A DNA stretch of 21,609 bases from CAYOVG01 sp964407285 (GTDB lineage: Bacteria > Desulfobacterota > Syntrophobacteria > Syntrophobacterales > Syntrophobacteraceae): assembly GCA_964407285.1 (NCBI GenBank), contig CAYOVG010000079.1, forward strand, positions 1 to 21,609, written 5' to 3'. Under the pieces are notes generated by a model. That model was not told where the DNA came from, searched no databases, and saw only the letters and a list, made by a program, of their open reading frames with translations. The position numbers and the translations under genes are program-made. This document shows, one piece after another, positions 7,275 through 14,890 of this stretch (its first letter is position 1; each line of letters starts with the position of its first letter).

Positions 7275-7530
7275 TACGGGAATTGCCGGTACTCTCTCCA
7301 CCTTCGTAGCTGTGTCGATGAAAGGGTGATTTCCCACCGCCTCGCGCTCATGGCGGGTGAGTGAGTGTGGAAGGTAATAAGGAACTAAAATTCTTGTGTT
7401 ATATGAAAAGCAAATGTGGTAATGGATTGTTTTATTTTACCGTACCGTTTTTTCTTTTCGATTTCATGCTTCCCCGCGGTTGAGGGGTGAGGAAAACCAA
7501 GGGCAGTTTTACGGAGGTTTCAACAACGAC

Positions 7531-8766
7531 ATGGCGCTTGTAGTTCAGAAGTACGGTGGAACGTCGGTCGCGGATTGCGAACGGATCAAATCCGTGGCCA
7601 GGCGTGTCGTGGCGAGCAAGAGGGAAGGTAACGACCTGGTCGTTGTCCTGTCCGCCCGTGCCGGCGATACGGACCGGCTCATCCGGTTGGGCAAGGAGAT
7701 ATGCCCCGATCCGGACCCACGGGAGATGGACGTGCTGGTATCCACGGGCGAGCAGATCACCGTCGCCCTTTTCAGCATGGCGGTCAAGGACATGGGATTC
7801 GAAGCCGTTTCCATGACGGGGTACCAGGCGGGTATCATCACCGACCATCGGTACGGCCGCGCGCGTATCAATTGGATCGAGACCCTTCCGATCCGGGAGA
7901 GGCTCCAGGAGGGAAAGATCGTCGTTGTCGCGGGATTTCAGGGCTATGACGACGAAGGCAACATCACCACGCTCGGGCGCGGGGGATCGGATACCAGCGC
8001 CGTGGCGCTGGCCGCCGCCCTCGAGGCGGATGTCTGCGAAATCTATACGGACGTGGAAGGCGTCTTCACCACGGACCCCAACGTGTATTCGAAAGCAAGA
8101 AAACTCAAGAAGATCTCGTATGAAGAAATGCTCGAAATGGCCAGCATGGGAGCGAAGGTGCTCCACATCCGCTCCGTCGAGTTCGGCATGAAGTACAACG
8201 TGCCGATAATGGTGCTTTCTTCGTTCGTTGACGCTCCAGGGACGCTGGTTATGAAGGAGGATGAGGATATGGAAAGGGTGGTGGTTTCGGGAATCACCTA
8301 CAGCAAAAACGAGGCTCGCCTTACAATGACCGATATGCCCGATCAGCCGGGCATGGCGGCCAAACTGTTCAAACCGATAGCCGAAGCCGGCGTCAACGTG
8401 GATATGATCATCCAGGGCAACAGCGGCATACCCGGACAGGCCAATATCTCCTTTACAGTCCCGAGGCTCGATTACGACAAGACCATGACGATTGCGGAAA
8501 GGGTGTCCCGTGAAATGGGAGCGGGTCCCGTACAGGGCTATACCGATATCGCGAAGATTTCCATCATCGGCGTCGGCATGCGGAGCCACAGCGGCGTCGC
8601 CACCCGGATGTTCGATGTTCTCGCTCAGAACAACATCAACATCATGATGATCAGCACGTCCGAGATCAAGATCTCCTGCGTCATCGATGAGAAGTACGCG
8701 GAACTGGCCGTTCGCGTCCTCCACGACGCGTTCGAACTGGACAAGGAGCCGAACGGAAACCGTTAG
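7531..8766 (+). CDS. lysC: Aspartate kinase
   Basis: A 411-residue aspartokinase that phosphorylates L-aspartate with ATP, the first step towards lysine, threonine, methionine and isoleucine. The kinase domain opens with the signature QKYGGTSVAD and carries GRGGSDTSAVALAAAL. Two ACT regulatory domains fill the C-terminus (about 255-330 and 340-405, with MTDMPDQPGMAAKLF and ISIIGVGMRSHSGVATRMF), pointing to feedback control by lysine and/or threonine. I chose the ATG at 7531 because family homology begins at ALVVQKYGGTS; an earlier in-frame GTG-like start at 7480 adds 17 unrelated residues. A GGAGG lies 13 bases upstream. An internal ATG at 8269 has a much better ribosome binding site and probably starts a beta subunit. 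Citramalate synthase follows in the same direction after 222 bases. Confidence 0.95.
   Translation: MALVVQKYGGTSVADCERIKSVARRVVASKREGNDLVVVLSARAGDTDRLIRLGKEICPDPDPREMDVLVSTGEQITVALFSMAVKDMGFEAVSMTGYQAGIITDHRYGRARINWIETLPIRERLQEGKIVVVAGFQGYDDEGNITTLGRGGSDTSAVALAAALEADVCEIYTDVEGVFTTDPNVYSKARKLKKISYEEMLEMASMGAKVLHIRSVEFGMKYNVPIMVLSSFVDAPGTLVMKEDEDMERVVVSGITYSKNEARLTMTDMPDQPGMAAKLFKPIAEAGVNVDMIIQGNSGIPGQANISFTVPRLDYDKTMTIAERVSREMGAGPVQGYTDIAKISIIGVGMRSHSGVATRMFDVLAQNNINIMMISTSEIKISCVIDEKYAELAVRVLHDAFELDKEPNGNR
8269..8766 (+). CDS. Aspartate kinase beta subunit (internal in-frame start)
   Basis: Codon 247 of lysC is an ATG preceded by AAGGAGG (8254-8260), with eight bases between the Shine-Dalgarno core and the ATG. 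It would give a 165-residue protein made of the two ACT domains. Aspartokinases of Bacillus subtilis (AKII) and Corynebacterium are known alpha2-beta2 enzymes, with the beta subunit of about 160-172 residues translated from just such an internal start; size and position here fit closely. The same codons also encode Lys-Glu-Asp, so the site could be accidental, but it is the strongest ribosome binding site in the gene. Confidence 0.5.
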   Translation: MERVVVSGITYSKNEARLTMTDMPDQPGMAAKLFKPIAEAGVNVDMIIQGNSGIPGQANISFTVPRLDYDKTMTIAERVSREMGAGPVQGYTDIAKISIIGVGMRSHSGVATRMFDVLAQNNINIMMISTSEIKISCVIDEKYAELAVRVLHDAFELDKEPNGNR

Positions 8767-8809
8767 GCGGAGACGAAAGCCGGAAACCGGATACTGGATG
8801 CCCGATACG

Positions 8810-8857
8810 GGCCGGCGCCGGTCTGAGATGAGAGTGAACTCAGGCTGCCGGCCTTTT
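8810..8857 (+). terminator. Nested hairpin between lysC and cimA, terminator-like
   Basis: GGCCGGC (8810-8816) pairs with GCCGGCC (8847-8853), and inside it CTGAG (8823-8827) pairs with CTCAG (8839-8843). TTTT follows directly. An outer imperfect inverted repeat (8790-8810 and 8894-8914, about 17 of 21 matching) surrounds the whole structure. It may partly terminate lysC transcription or just be a decayed intergenic repeat. Confidence 0.3.
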
Positions 8858-8988
8858 CGGTTCACGTGAAGACTCGAGGCCGTAACGAGCGCGCCGTATC
8901 GGGCACACAGTACAAGGACCCGGTATTCGGCTTCCTCATACCCGCCTTCCGGCTCCCGGCCTCCGATTTCCATTCAAGAGGCGCACCC

Positions 8989-10575
8989 ATGCAGCAAGTA
9001 AGCATCTACGACACCACCCTGAGAGACGGCACACAGGCGGAGGATTTCAGCCTCTCCGTGGAGGACAAGGTCCGTATCGCCCTGAGGCTCGACGAGCTTG
9101 GGCTCCATTACATCGAAGGCGGATGGCCGGGATCCAATCCCAGGGACGTCACGTTCTTCGAGGAGATAAGAAACTACCAGCTCAAGAACGCCCGGATCGC
9201 CGCCTTCGGATCTACGCACCACCCCATGAAGGCGGCCCATACCGACGCGAACCTCAACGCGCTGATAGAAGCCAGGACCCCCGTGGTCACCATTTTCGGG
9301 AAGAGCTGGACCGTCCACGTCCATGACGCTCTGCACATCTCCCTGGAGCGGAACCTGGAAATCATCAGGGACAGCGTTTCGTTCCTGCGCTCCCGCGTGG
9401 AGACGGTGTTCTACGACGCGGAGCATTTCTTCGACGGTTTCCGCGCGGACCCCGAGTACGCCCTGGCGACGCTGGGAATGGCCGTGGAGAGCGGAGCGGA
9501 CTGCCTCGTCCTGTGCGACACCAACGGCGGCAACCTGCCCGGAACCATCCGGCAGATCATACAGGCGGTGCGCGACCGGTTCCCCGGCGTTCCTTTCGGC
9601 ATACACGCCCATAACGACTCCGAACTGGCCGTCGCCAATTCGCTCATCGCCGTGGAAATGGGGGCCGTCCAGGTGCAGGGCACCATCAACGGCGTCGGCG
9701 AGCGGTGCGGAAACGCCAACCTCTGCTCGATCATTCCGAACCTCTCCCTGAAGATGAACATATCCTGCATTCCCCCGGAAAAGCTCCGGAAGCTTCGCGA
9801 GATCAGCCGGTTCATCCTGGAGGTGGCCAACGTCATGCCCAATAAGTACCAGCCGTTCGTGGGCCGGAGCGCGTTCACGCACAAAGGGGGCATCCACATC
9901 AGCGCCGTGGAGCGCAATCCCATCACCTACGAACACATAGACCCGGAACTGGTGGGGAACAGGCGGCGCGTGCTCGTGTCCGATCTTTCCGGGCGGGCGG
10001 CGATCCGGCGCAAGGCCGAGGAGTACGGACTCAACCTTTCCAGTTCGGACCCCGTGGCGATGCAGGTGCTGGAGGAAATCAAGGAACTGGAGAACCAGGG
10101 TTACCAGTTCGAGGCCGCCGAGGCGAGCTTCGAGATGCTGCTGAACAAGGCCATGGGGAAGAGCAAGCGCTACTTCGAGCTGATCGGATTTCGGGTGATC
10201 GATCAGAAGTCGAGCGACCACGGGTGCCCCGATGCGGAGGCGACCATCATGGTGCGGGTGGGAGGGCACACCGAACACACCGCGGCGATGGGGCACGGCC
10301 CGGTAAACGCGCTCGACAACGCCCTGCGCAAGGCCCTCGAGAAGTTCTACCCGCAGCTCAAGGACATGAAGCTGAGCGACTACAAGGTCCGCGTTCTTCC
10401 CGGCAAGGGCGGCACGGGGGCGCGCGTGCGGGTGCTCATCGAATCCCAGGACGGGGTGGACCAGTGGGGCACCGTGGGCGTGTCCCACGATATCATCGAA
10501 GCGAGCTGGCAGGCGCTCGTGGACAGCATCAATTACATGATGTACAAGGAAGAAAAGAAGGACTGCAAGTGCTGA
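8989..10575 (+). CDS. cimA: (R)-citramalate synthase
   Basis: A 528-residue enzyme that condenses pyruvate and acetyl-CoA to (R)-citramalate, the entry to the threonine-independent route to 2-oxobutyrate and isoleucine. The N-terminal TIM-barrel domain has the HMGL/LeuA signature YDTTLRDGTQAEDFSLS, the stretch GGWPGSNPRD typical of this CimA branch, and the metal-binding HAHND. The C-terminal LeuA-type dimerisation/regulatory domain covers about 390-520. Length fits the CimA group, slightly longer than the 2-isopropylmalate synthase norm. The ATG at 8989 was chosen because homology starts at QQVSIYDTTLRDG and AAGAGG lies upstream; the open frame extends back to 8866 through repeat-like sequence. 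Its position after lysC groups two entry enzymes for aspartate-family and isoleucine synthesis. The close relative 2-isopropylmalate synthase is the main alternative but is less likely. Confidence 0.93.
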   Translation: MQQVSIYDTTLRDGTQAEDFSLSVEDKVRIALRLDELGLHYIEGGWPGSNPRDVTFFEEIRNYQLKNARIAAFGSTHHPMKAAHTDANLNALIEARTPVVTIFGKSWTVHVHDALHISLERNLEIIRDSVSFLRSRVETVFYDAEHFFDGFRADPEYALATLGMAVESGADCLVLCDTNGGNLPGTIRQIIQAVRDRFPGVPFGIHAHNDSELAVANSLIAVEMGAVQVQGTINGVGERCGNANLCSIIPNLSLKMNISCIPPEKLRKLREISRFILEVANVMPNKYQPFVGRSAFTHKGGIHISAVERNPITYEHIDPELVGNRRRVLVSDLSGRAAIRRKAEEYGLNLSSSDPVAMQVLEEIKELENQGYQFEAAEASFEMLLNKAMGKSKRYFELIGFRVIDQKSSDHGCPDAEATIMVRVGGHTEHTAAMGHGPVNALDNALRKALEKFYPQLKDMKLSDYKVRVLPGKGGTGARVRVLIESQDGVDQWGTVGVSHDIIEASWQALVDSINYMMYKEEKKDCKC

Positions 10576-11022
10576 GCATCCGGGCGCCGATGATCGCAGT
10601 CCCGCGACCAAGCGGGAAATGATGCTCGACTATTATTTTGACGATGTTGTTTTGTAGGAGCGGCTTGCCGTAGCTCAATTCAGCTGATTTCCAGAATCTC
10701 AACTACCAGCCACGACATTGGCGGAGACGCGAAACCTTCCTTGTCTTAACGGTAGTCGGTATTCGTTACCGTGGAAATCACCTTAGATGTATCGTGCATC
10801 TTTCTCCGACTCATGGCCGGGATGCGTACTCCCTCACTTCCGTCCCGGCCCTTTCGCTACTCCCTGCAATTTGAGGTCGGACGTGCAGGTCGGCATTATG
10901 TCCGGATACGTATCTGCCTATCTTTCCCTCGGCTGTTGGGCCTGCATAATGCATTATGCCCTCAGGATATGGCCCAGGTTCTTCTGTGGGGAAGTCTCGA
11001 CCTCATCCGAACGGAGTGCTCC
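10576..11022. other. Intergenic region between cimA and the NarX-type kinase
   Basis: These 447 bases hold no supported gene. Just after cimA, AGCATC (10575-10580) and GATGCT (10621-10626) enclose a CCCGC/GCGGG hairpin (10601-10616), a weak terminator candidate without a T tract. ACGGTA/TACCGT (10749-10772) and a 16-bp perfect palindrome GCATAATGCATTATGC (10944-10959) follow. The frame of the downstream kinase is open back to 10771, but the translated extension has no domain character. No sigma-54 promoter was found here. Confidence 0.45.
10944..10959. promoter_or_regulatory. 16-bp palindrome upstream of the NarX-type kinase
   Basis: GCATAATGCATTATGC is self-complementary and lies 64 bases upstream of the chosen kinase start. 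This is a typical place for a dimeric repressor or activator site, but the protein is unknown. Confidence 0.3.
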
Positions 11023-13206
11023 ATGTCGCGTCCATGCACCTGGTTCCCGTATTCGATTAGAAGGAAACTGTCGCTCCTTCTTCTGATCGTCTTTCTTCCC
11101 GCATTCGGAATCACAATCATATCCGGTTTAGAAGACCGTACCTCTGTAATCAAGGACGCAAACGATGATGCCTTACTGCTGGTGGAGAGTCTGGCGGACC
11201 AGCAGGAGCAGTTTGTCGCCGGGACCAGACAGATGCTGAGCACCCTGGCCCGTTTACCTCAGGTGCAAAAGCGTGAGGCAGGTGCCTGTAGCGAGCTCTT
11301 CCGGGAATTGATCGCTCAGCATCCATTCTATTCCACAATCGAGGCAACAACCCCGGATGGGGAGGTCTTTGCCCGCGCCCAGCCTTTCGAGTCGGGCAGC
11401 ATCAACCTCTCGGAACAAAAGCACGTCCGGGAAGCCATGGAATCACTCGACTTTTCCGTCGGGGAATGCATAACAGGCAAACTCTTGATGCGGCCGACAA
11501 TCCACTACTCCTATCCGGTTGTTGATGCGGGCGGACACCTCGCCGCCATAATCATTGCCGGTTTCAAGCTCGACGAATATGCCCGTTTTAGCGAGAGGGC
11601 AAACCTACCCGAAGGCTCCGCAGTGATGATCATGGACCACCGGGGAAGACGTCTGTACCGTTTGCCCGAAAACGAAGCGTCTCCCCTTGGGGCGCCTGTT
11701 CCCGATTCGTCATTAGAGAAGATAGTCGGCAAGGCGGAAGGAGGAGTTTACGAGGATACCGGTGCGGACGGGGTGTATCGCATCTATGCCTTCAGGCAGA
11801 TGCGACTCCGGCAAGACATGTCTCCCTACATGTACATGGTGGTCGGCATCCCCAAAGATCCGATCCTCCAGAGGGCAAGTCGCGCCATGCTTAATGATTT
11901 GGCGTTACTCGGGATCTCAGTCCTCATCGCTGTGGCTCTGGCATGGGTTTTTGGGAATCGCCTTCTGGCAGAGCCCATTGGAGAATTGGTCAGGGCCACT
12001 AAAGAGTTGGCCGGGGGCAAGATGGAGGTACGGACGGGTCTTCCCCACACGTACGATGAGTTGGGCCGGCTTGCCGAATCTTTCGATAGGATGGCCTCCC
12101 TTCTTCAGATACGAAGTATCGAGCGGGACAAATCGGAGGAGGCGCTTTTGGAAATCGCTCAGCGCTTCCAGTTTGCTGTTGATTCCGGAAAACTGGGAAT
12201 CTGGGACTGGGACATTCCCTCGGACGTCCTGACCTGGAATGAGCGGCAGTTCGAACTCTTCGGCATCTCCAGAGAGTCTTTTACAGCCAACTCTGAAGCC
12301 TGGGAGAAGTGTCTACATCCCGAAGATCGGACCGAAACCCTTGAGGCAGTGCGGGCGGCGCTTCGTGGGGAGAAGAAGTACGATACCGAGTATCGGATTG
12401 TGCGACCGGACGGAACCGTAAGGGCGATAAAGTCCGATGCCATGGTCATCCGGGATAGGGAGGACAAGGCTATCCGGATGGTCGGGTTGAACCGGGATAT
12501 GACGGAGGAAAAGCAGGCAGAGGACGCGCTCAGGGATTCGGAAAGGGAGCTTCGGTTGCTCTCCTCCCGGCTCCTTTCAGCCCAGGAGGAGGAGCGGAAG
12601 CGCATCGCCCATGAATTGCACGACAGCATCGGGGCGTCTCTGGGCACCATCCGCTTAAGTCTGGCGAATACTCTCAACCGGATGCAAGAGGGCACTGCCG
12701 CACCGGAATCCATCCAGGAGGCCATCGCCCTCGTGGAGTACACCGTGGAGGGAGCCAGGGAGATTTACATGAATCTTCGTCCCTCCATACTCGATCACCT
12801 CGGAATTATCCCGACGATCAAGTGGTTTTGCAGGCAGTTCGAATCCGCCCATCCTGCCCTGTACATAGAAAAGCGCATCGAAGCGGACGAGGAGCAGATC
12901 GCTGAGCCTGTGAAGCTCGTGATCTTCAGGATCATGCAGGAGTCCTTCCACAACGTCGGCAAGTACAGCCAGGCGGACCACGTTTGCCTCTCTCTCACGG
13001 AAGAGGGCGGCTCCATTGAACTGACCGTCTCCGACAATGGGGTGGGCTTCGATTTGGATGTCGCCCGCACCATGAGACGGGAAAAGGGAGGTCTCGGGCT
13101 CACCGGCATGCGGGAGAGGGCGCAACTCTCGGGCGGGACCTTTTCCATCGAATCCACCATCAGAAAGGGTACTACGGTGCGTGCATCATGGCCGGTGTCT
13201 GCCTGA
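11023..13206 (+). CDS. NarX/DegS-type membrane sensor histidine kinase (Cache-HAMP-PAS-HisKA_3)
   Basis: A 727-residue sensor kinase. Membrane segments at about 15-34 and 290-310 flank a Cache-like periplasmic domain, followed by HAMP (about 311-364), one PAS domain (about 377-495, LGIWDWDIPSDVLTWNERQ), and a HisKA_3 dimerisation domain with RKRIAHELHDSIG, where H533 is the expected phosphorylation site. The ATPase domain ends with SDNGVGF and GGLGLTGMRERAQLSGG. This class normally works with a NarL-type regulator; the only candidate nearby is the receiver-like protein at 13323, which lacks the required residues. I chose the ATG at 11023 because GGAG lies seven bases upstream and the membrane segment starts soon after; the frame is open to 10771 but adds 84 residues of unlikely sequence. 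Confidence 0.9.
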   Translation: MSRPCTWFPYSIRRKLSLLLLIVFLPAFGITIISGLEDRTSVIKDANDDALLLVESLADQQEQFVAGTRQMLSTLARLPQVQKREAGACSELFRELIAQHPFYSTIEATTPDGEVFARAQPFESGSINLSEQKHVREAMESLDFSVGECITGKLLMRPTIHYSYPVVDAGGHLAAIIIAGFKLDEYARFSERANLPEGSAVMIMDHRGRRLYRLPENEASPLGAPVPDSSLEKIVGKAEGGVYEDTGADGVYRIYAFRQMRLRQDMSPYMYMVVGIPKDPILQRASRAMLNDLALLGISVLIAVALAWVFGNRLLAEPIGELVRATKELAGGKMEVRTGLPHTYDELGRLAESFDRMASLLQIRSIERDKSEEALLEIAQRFQFAVDSGKLGIWDWDIPSDVLTWNERQFELFGISRESFTANSEAWEKCLHPEDRTETLEAVRAALRGEKKYDTEYRIVRPDGTVRAIKSDAMVIRDREDKAIRMVGLNRDMTEEKQAEDALRDSERELRLLSSRLLSAQEEERKRIAHELHDSIGASLGTIRLSLANTLNRMQEGTAAPESIQEAIALVEYTVEGAREIYMNLRPSILDHLGIIPTIKWFCRQFESAHPALYIEKRIEADEEQIAEPVKLVIFRIMQESFHNVGKYSQADHVCLSLTEEGGSIELTVSDNGVGFDLDVARTMRREKGGLGLTGMRERAQLSGGTFSIESTIRKGTTVRASWPVSA

Positions 13207-13213
13207 TACCGGT

Positions 13214-13243
13214 TGCAGATCAACTGCTATATGCTGTATTATC
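13214..13243 (+). promoter_or_regulatory. Weak sigma-70-like promoter
   Basis: TTGCAG (13214-13219) and TATTAT (13238-13243) are 18 bases apart, about 80 bases before the receiver-like gene. The spacing is one base over the optimum and the match is only moderate. Confidence 0.22.
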
Positions 13244-13322
13244 CAGGCTATTACCGAATAAAAGAGAGCGGGAATGAGGTGTGGACATCGCGTTTGCGGT
13301 ACTCCCATGGTGAGATCGAGAA

Positions 13323-13658
13323 ATGAATGTTCTTATGATCGGTAAGAGTCTCAAAGGGGCGTTCAAAACGATTATCCAGATGTCCTGCCCCACCGTAACA
13401 ATCCTGGAAAGTGAGGGGGAGTATTCCTCCGGAGTATCCCCGCATGATCCTCCGGAGTTTATTCTCATGAGTTCAGAAATGCTGCGAACCGCTAAGCGAA
13501 TCAAGAGCGCCTATCCCGAAGCGACTCTGGCTGTTCTCATCGACCATGATAGCCCGGAGTACCGGGAATATGCGCGCCGACACGACATCGATTATCTCCT
13601 GGCGTTGAGCAGTGTGACTGCCACAGGGATCAAGAAAATGTTTTGTCCTTATTCCTGA
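13323..13658 (+). CDS. Receiver-like protein lacking phosphorylation residues, probably truncated
   Basis: A 111-residue protein that follows the layout of a NarL-type receiver domain: PPEFILMSSEM where a regulator has PDLVLMDIRM, then LRTAKRIKSAYPEATLAVLI, DHDSPEYREYARRHDIDYLL, and SSVTATGIKKMF. The phospho-acceptor Asp is replaced by Ser, the acidic pair near the N-terminus is absent, and the conserved Lys of the LLK motif is Ala. No DNA-binding domain follows: the frame stops at 13656-13658, a few bases before a Res-subunit remnant begins. The start at 13323 has GGTGAG upstream. It is either a pseudo-receiver that works without phosphorylation, perhaps with the kinase upstream, or a decayed regulator cut by the recombination that brought in the Res fragment. 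The receiver match is by eye only. Confidence 0.5.
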   Translation: MNVLMIGKSLKGAFKTIIQMSCPTVTILESEGEYSSGVSPHDPPEFILMSSEMLRTAKRIKSAYPEATLAVLIDHDSPEYREYARRHDIDYLLALSSVTATGIKKMFCPYS

Positions 13659-13663
13659 CCTGA

Positions 13664-14890
13664 TTTCCCCGAAAAAATCTACAGAAGGAGATCGAGGAAG
13701 ATACGGGCATTCGCTTCGGCATTGTCGCCGATCACCAGTTCTCCGGGATTTCAGTTGCCGGAGAAGACGGTCGCCTGACTTCCTTGGGTTTCGAGCAGTC
13801 AAAGGTATTGTGGCAGTATCTCAAGGACCGAAGTTACATCGATGCAAAGGGTAAGGTACAGGATGCCTTGAAAACGGCGCTCGAGGATGGTTCACTGACG
13901 GCGCCGGAAGCCTTCACGGCTCAACTGCCCCAAATCAGGGAACTGCTGCGCAAACTGTCAGGAAAGCTTGATATTAAGGACGCCGGGGCCCGTAAGCGAA
14001 TACGTACCCGGCAGGCAGTCCTGCGTAGCGAGGAGTTCACGGCCCTTTGGGACCGTATCAAGTACAAGACAACCTATCGGGTGGATTTCGACAATGAAAA
14101 GCTGATTCGTCAATGCATCAGAGCAATAAGAAACGCCCCTCCGATTGCCAGGACTCGGCTTCAGTGGCGCAAAGCGGATTTAGCCATCGGTCGGGCGGGT
14201 GTGGAAGCAAGTGAGACGGGCGCGGCGGCTCCGGTGGTGATCCACGAACAGGATATCGAACTGCCCGACCTGGTAACCGACCTGCAGGATAAAACCCAAC
14301 TCATCCGCCGCACCATCGTGCGGATATTGACGGAAAGCGGAAGGCTGAATGACTTCAGGTCCAATCCCCAGCAGTTTATCGAATTAGTCGGCGAATCGAT
14401 CAATCGTGTTAAGCGATTGGCTATTGTCGATGGAATCAAGTATCAACGGCTGGGAGACGAGCACTTTTATGCGCAGGAGCTATTCGAGCAGGAAGAACTG
14501 ACCGGTTACCTCAAAAATATGCTCACCGACACGCGGAAGTCGGTATTCGAACATATCGTGTATGAATCGAATGTGGAGGCCGCCTTTGCCGACCAACTGG
14601 AGAAAAACGAAGCCGTGAAAGTGTACGCCAAGCTTCCCGGCTGGTTCAAGGCGCCGACCCCTCTCGGTCCGTATTGCCCCGATTGGGCGGTGTTAGTAGA
14701 GGTGGACGGCTCCGAACGTCTTTACTTCGTTGTCGAAACCAAGGGAAGCATGTTTGATGATGATCTTCGCAAGAAGGAGAACGCAAAGATCGCGTGCGGC
14801 AAGGAGCACTTCAAAGCGCTGGAAAGGGACGATAATCCGGCGAAGCTTGTGAAGGCGACCAGGTTGGACGACATTTTATCTTCATTGTAG
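13664..14890 (+). pseudogene. C-terminal remnant of a type III restriction enzyme Res subunit
   Basis: The frame is open from the stop at 13661 and reads as Res-subunit sequence from almost the first codon (LQKEIEEDTGIRFGIV, then LGFEQSKVLWQYLKDR). A TTG at 13784 could start a 368-residue product. Near the end lie YAKLPGWFKAPTPLG, PDWAVLVE and FVVETKGS, the PD-(D/E)xK nuclease core of type III enzymes (D300, E318, K320 counted from the TTG). The helicase half, which should precede this by some 500-600 residues, is missing, and no Mod methyltransferase is near. The nuclease residues are intact, but without the ATPase the protein cannot act as a normal type III enzyme. The last 9 bases overlap the convergent glycosyltransferase gene. 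The piece is a likely leftover of a lost restriction-modification system. Confidence 0.8.

Larger units (their letters stand above)
6873..7530. other. GC-rich repeat spacer and lysC leader
   Basis: No gene is supported in these 658 bases. The first 370 are very GC-rich and packed with short inverted repeats: CCACG/CGTGG at 6911-6926, CCCC/GGGG near 6977-6990, TCCCACGC/GCGTGGGA at 7005-7024, CGGTCC/GGACCG near 7083-7100, and GGCGCGCC followed by eight T near 7140-7156. This resembles REP-type intergenic sequence. From about 7240 the composition turns AT-rich and holds the probable lysC promoter. A compact two-tier hairpin (TTCCCACCGCC at 7331-7341 pairing with GGCGGGTG and GTGTGGAA up to 7372) lies in the leader; I could not match it to a known riboswitch. 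Confidence 0.5.

Noticed and set aside
7275..7530. Lysine riboswitch or T-box before lysC
   Set aside because: I could not find the conserved core elements of either; only an unassigned hairpin is visible.
7432..10611. Two long minus-strand open frames (513 and 545 codons) opposite lysC and cimA
   Set aside because: They mirror the strongly conserved plus-strand enzymes, have low-complexity His/Asp/Arg/Val-rich translations, and lie in high-GC DNA where antisense frames stay open by codon bias.
10771..11022. An 84-residue N-terminal extension of the NarX-type kinase
   Set aside because: The translation has no domain or signal character, contains a palindrome, and the ATG at 11023 has a good ribosome binding site directly before the membrane segment.
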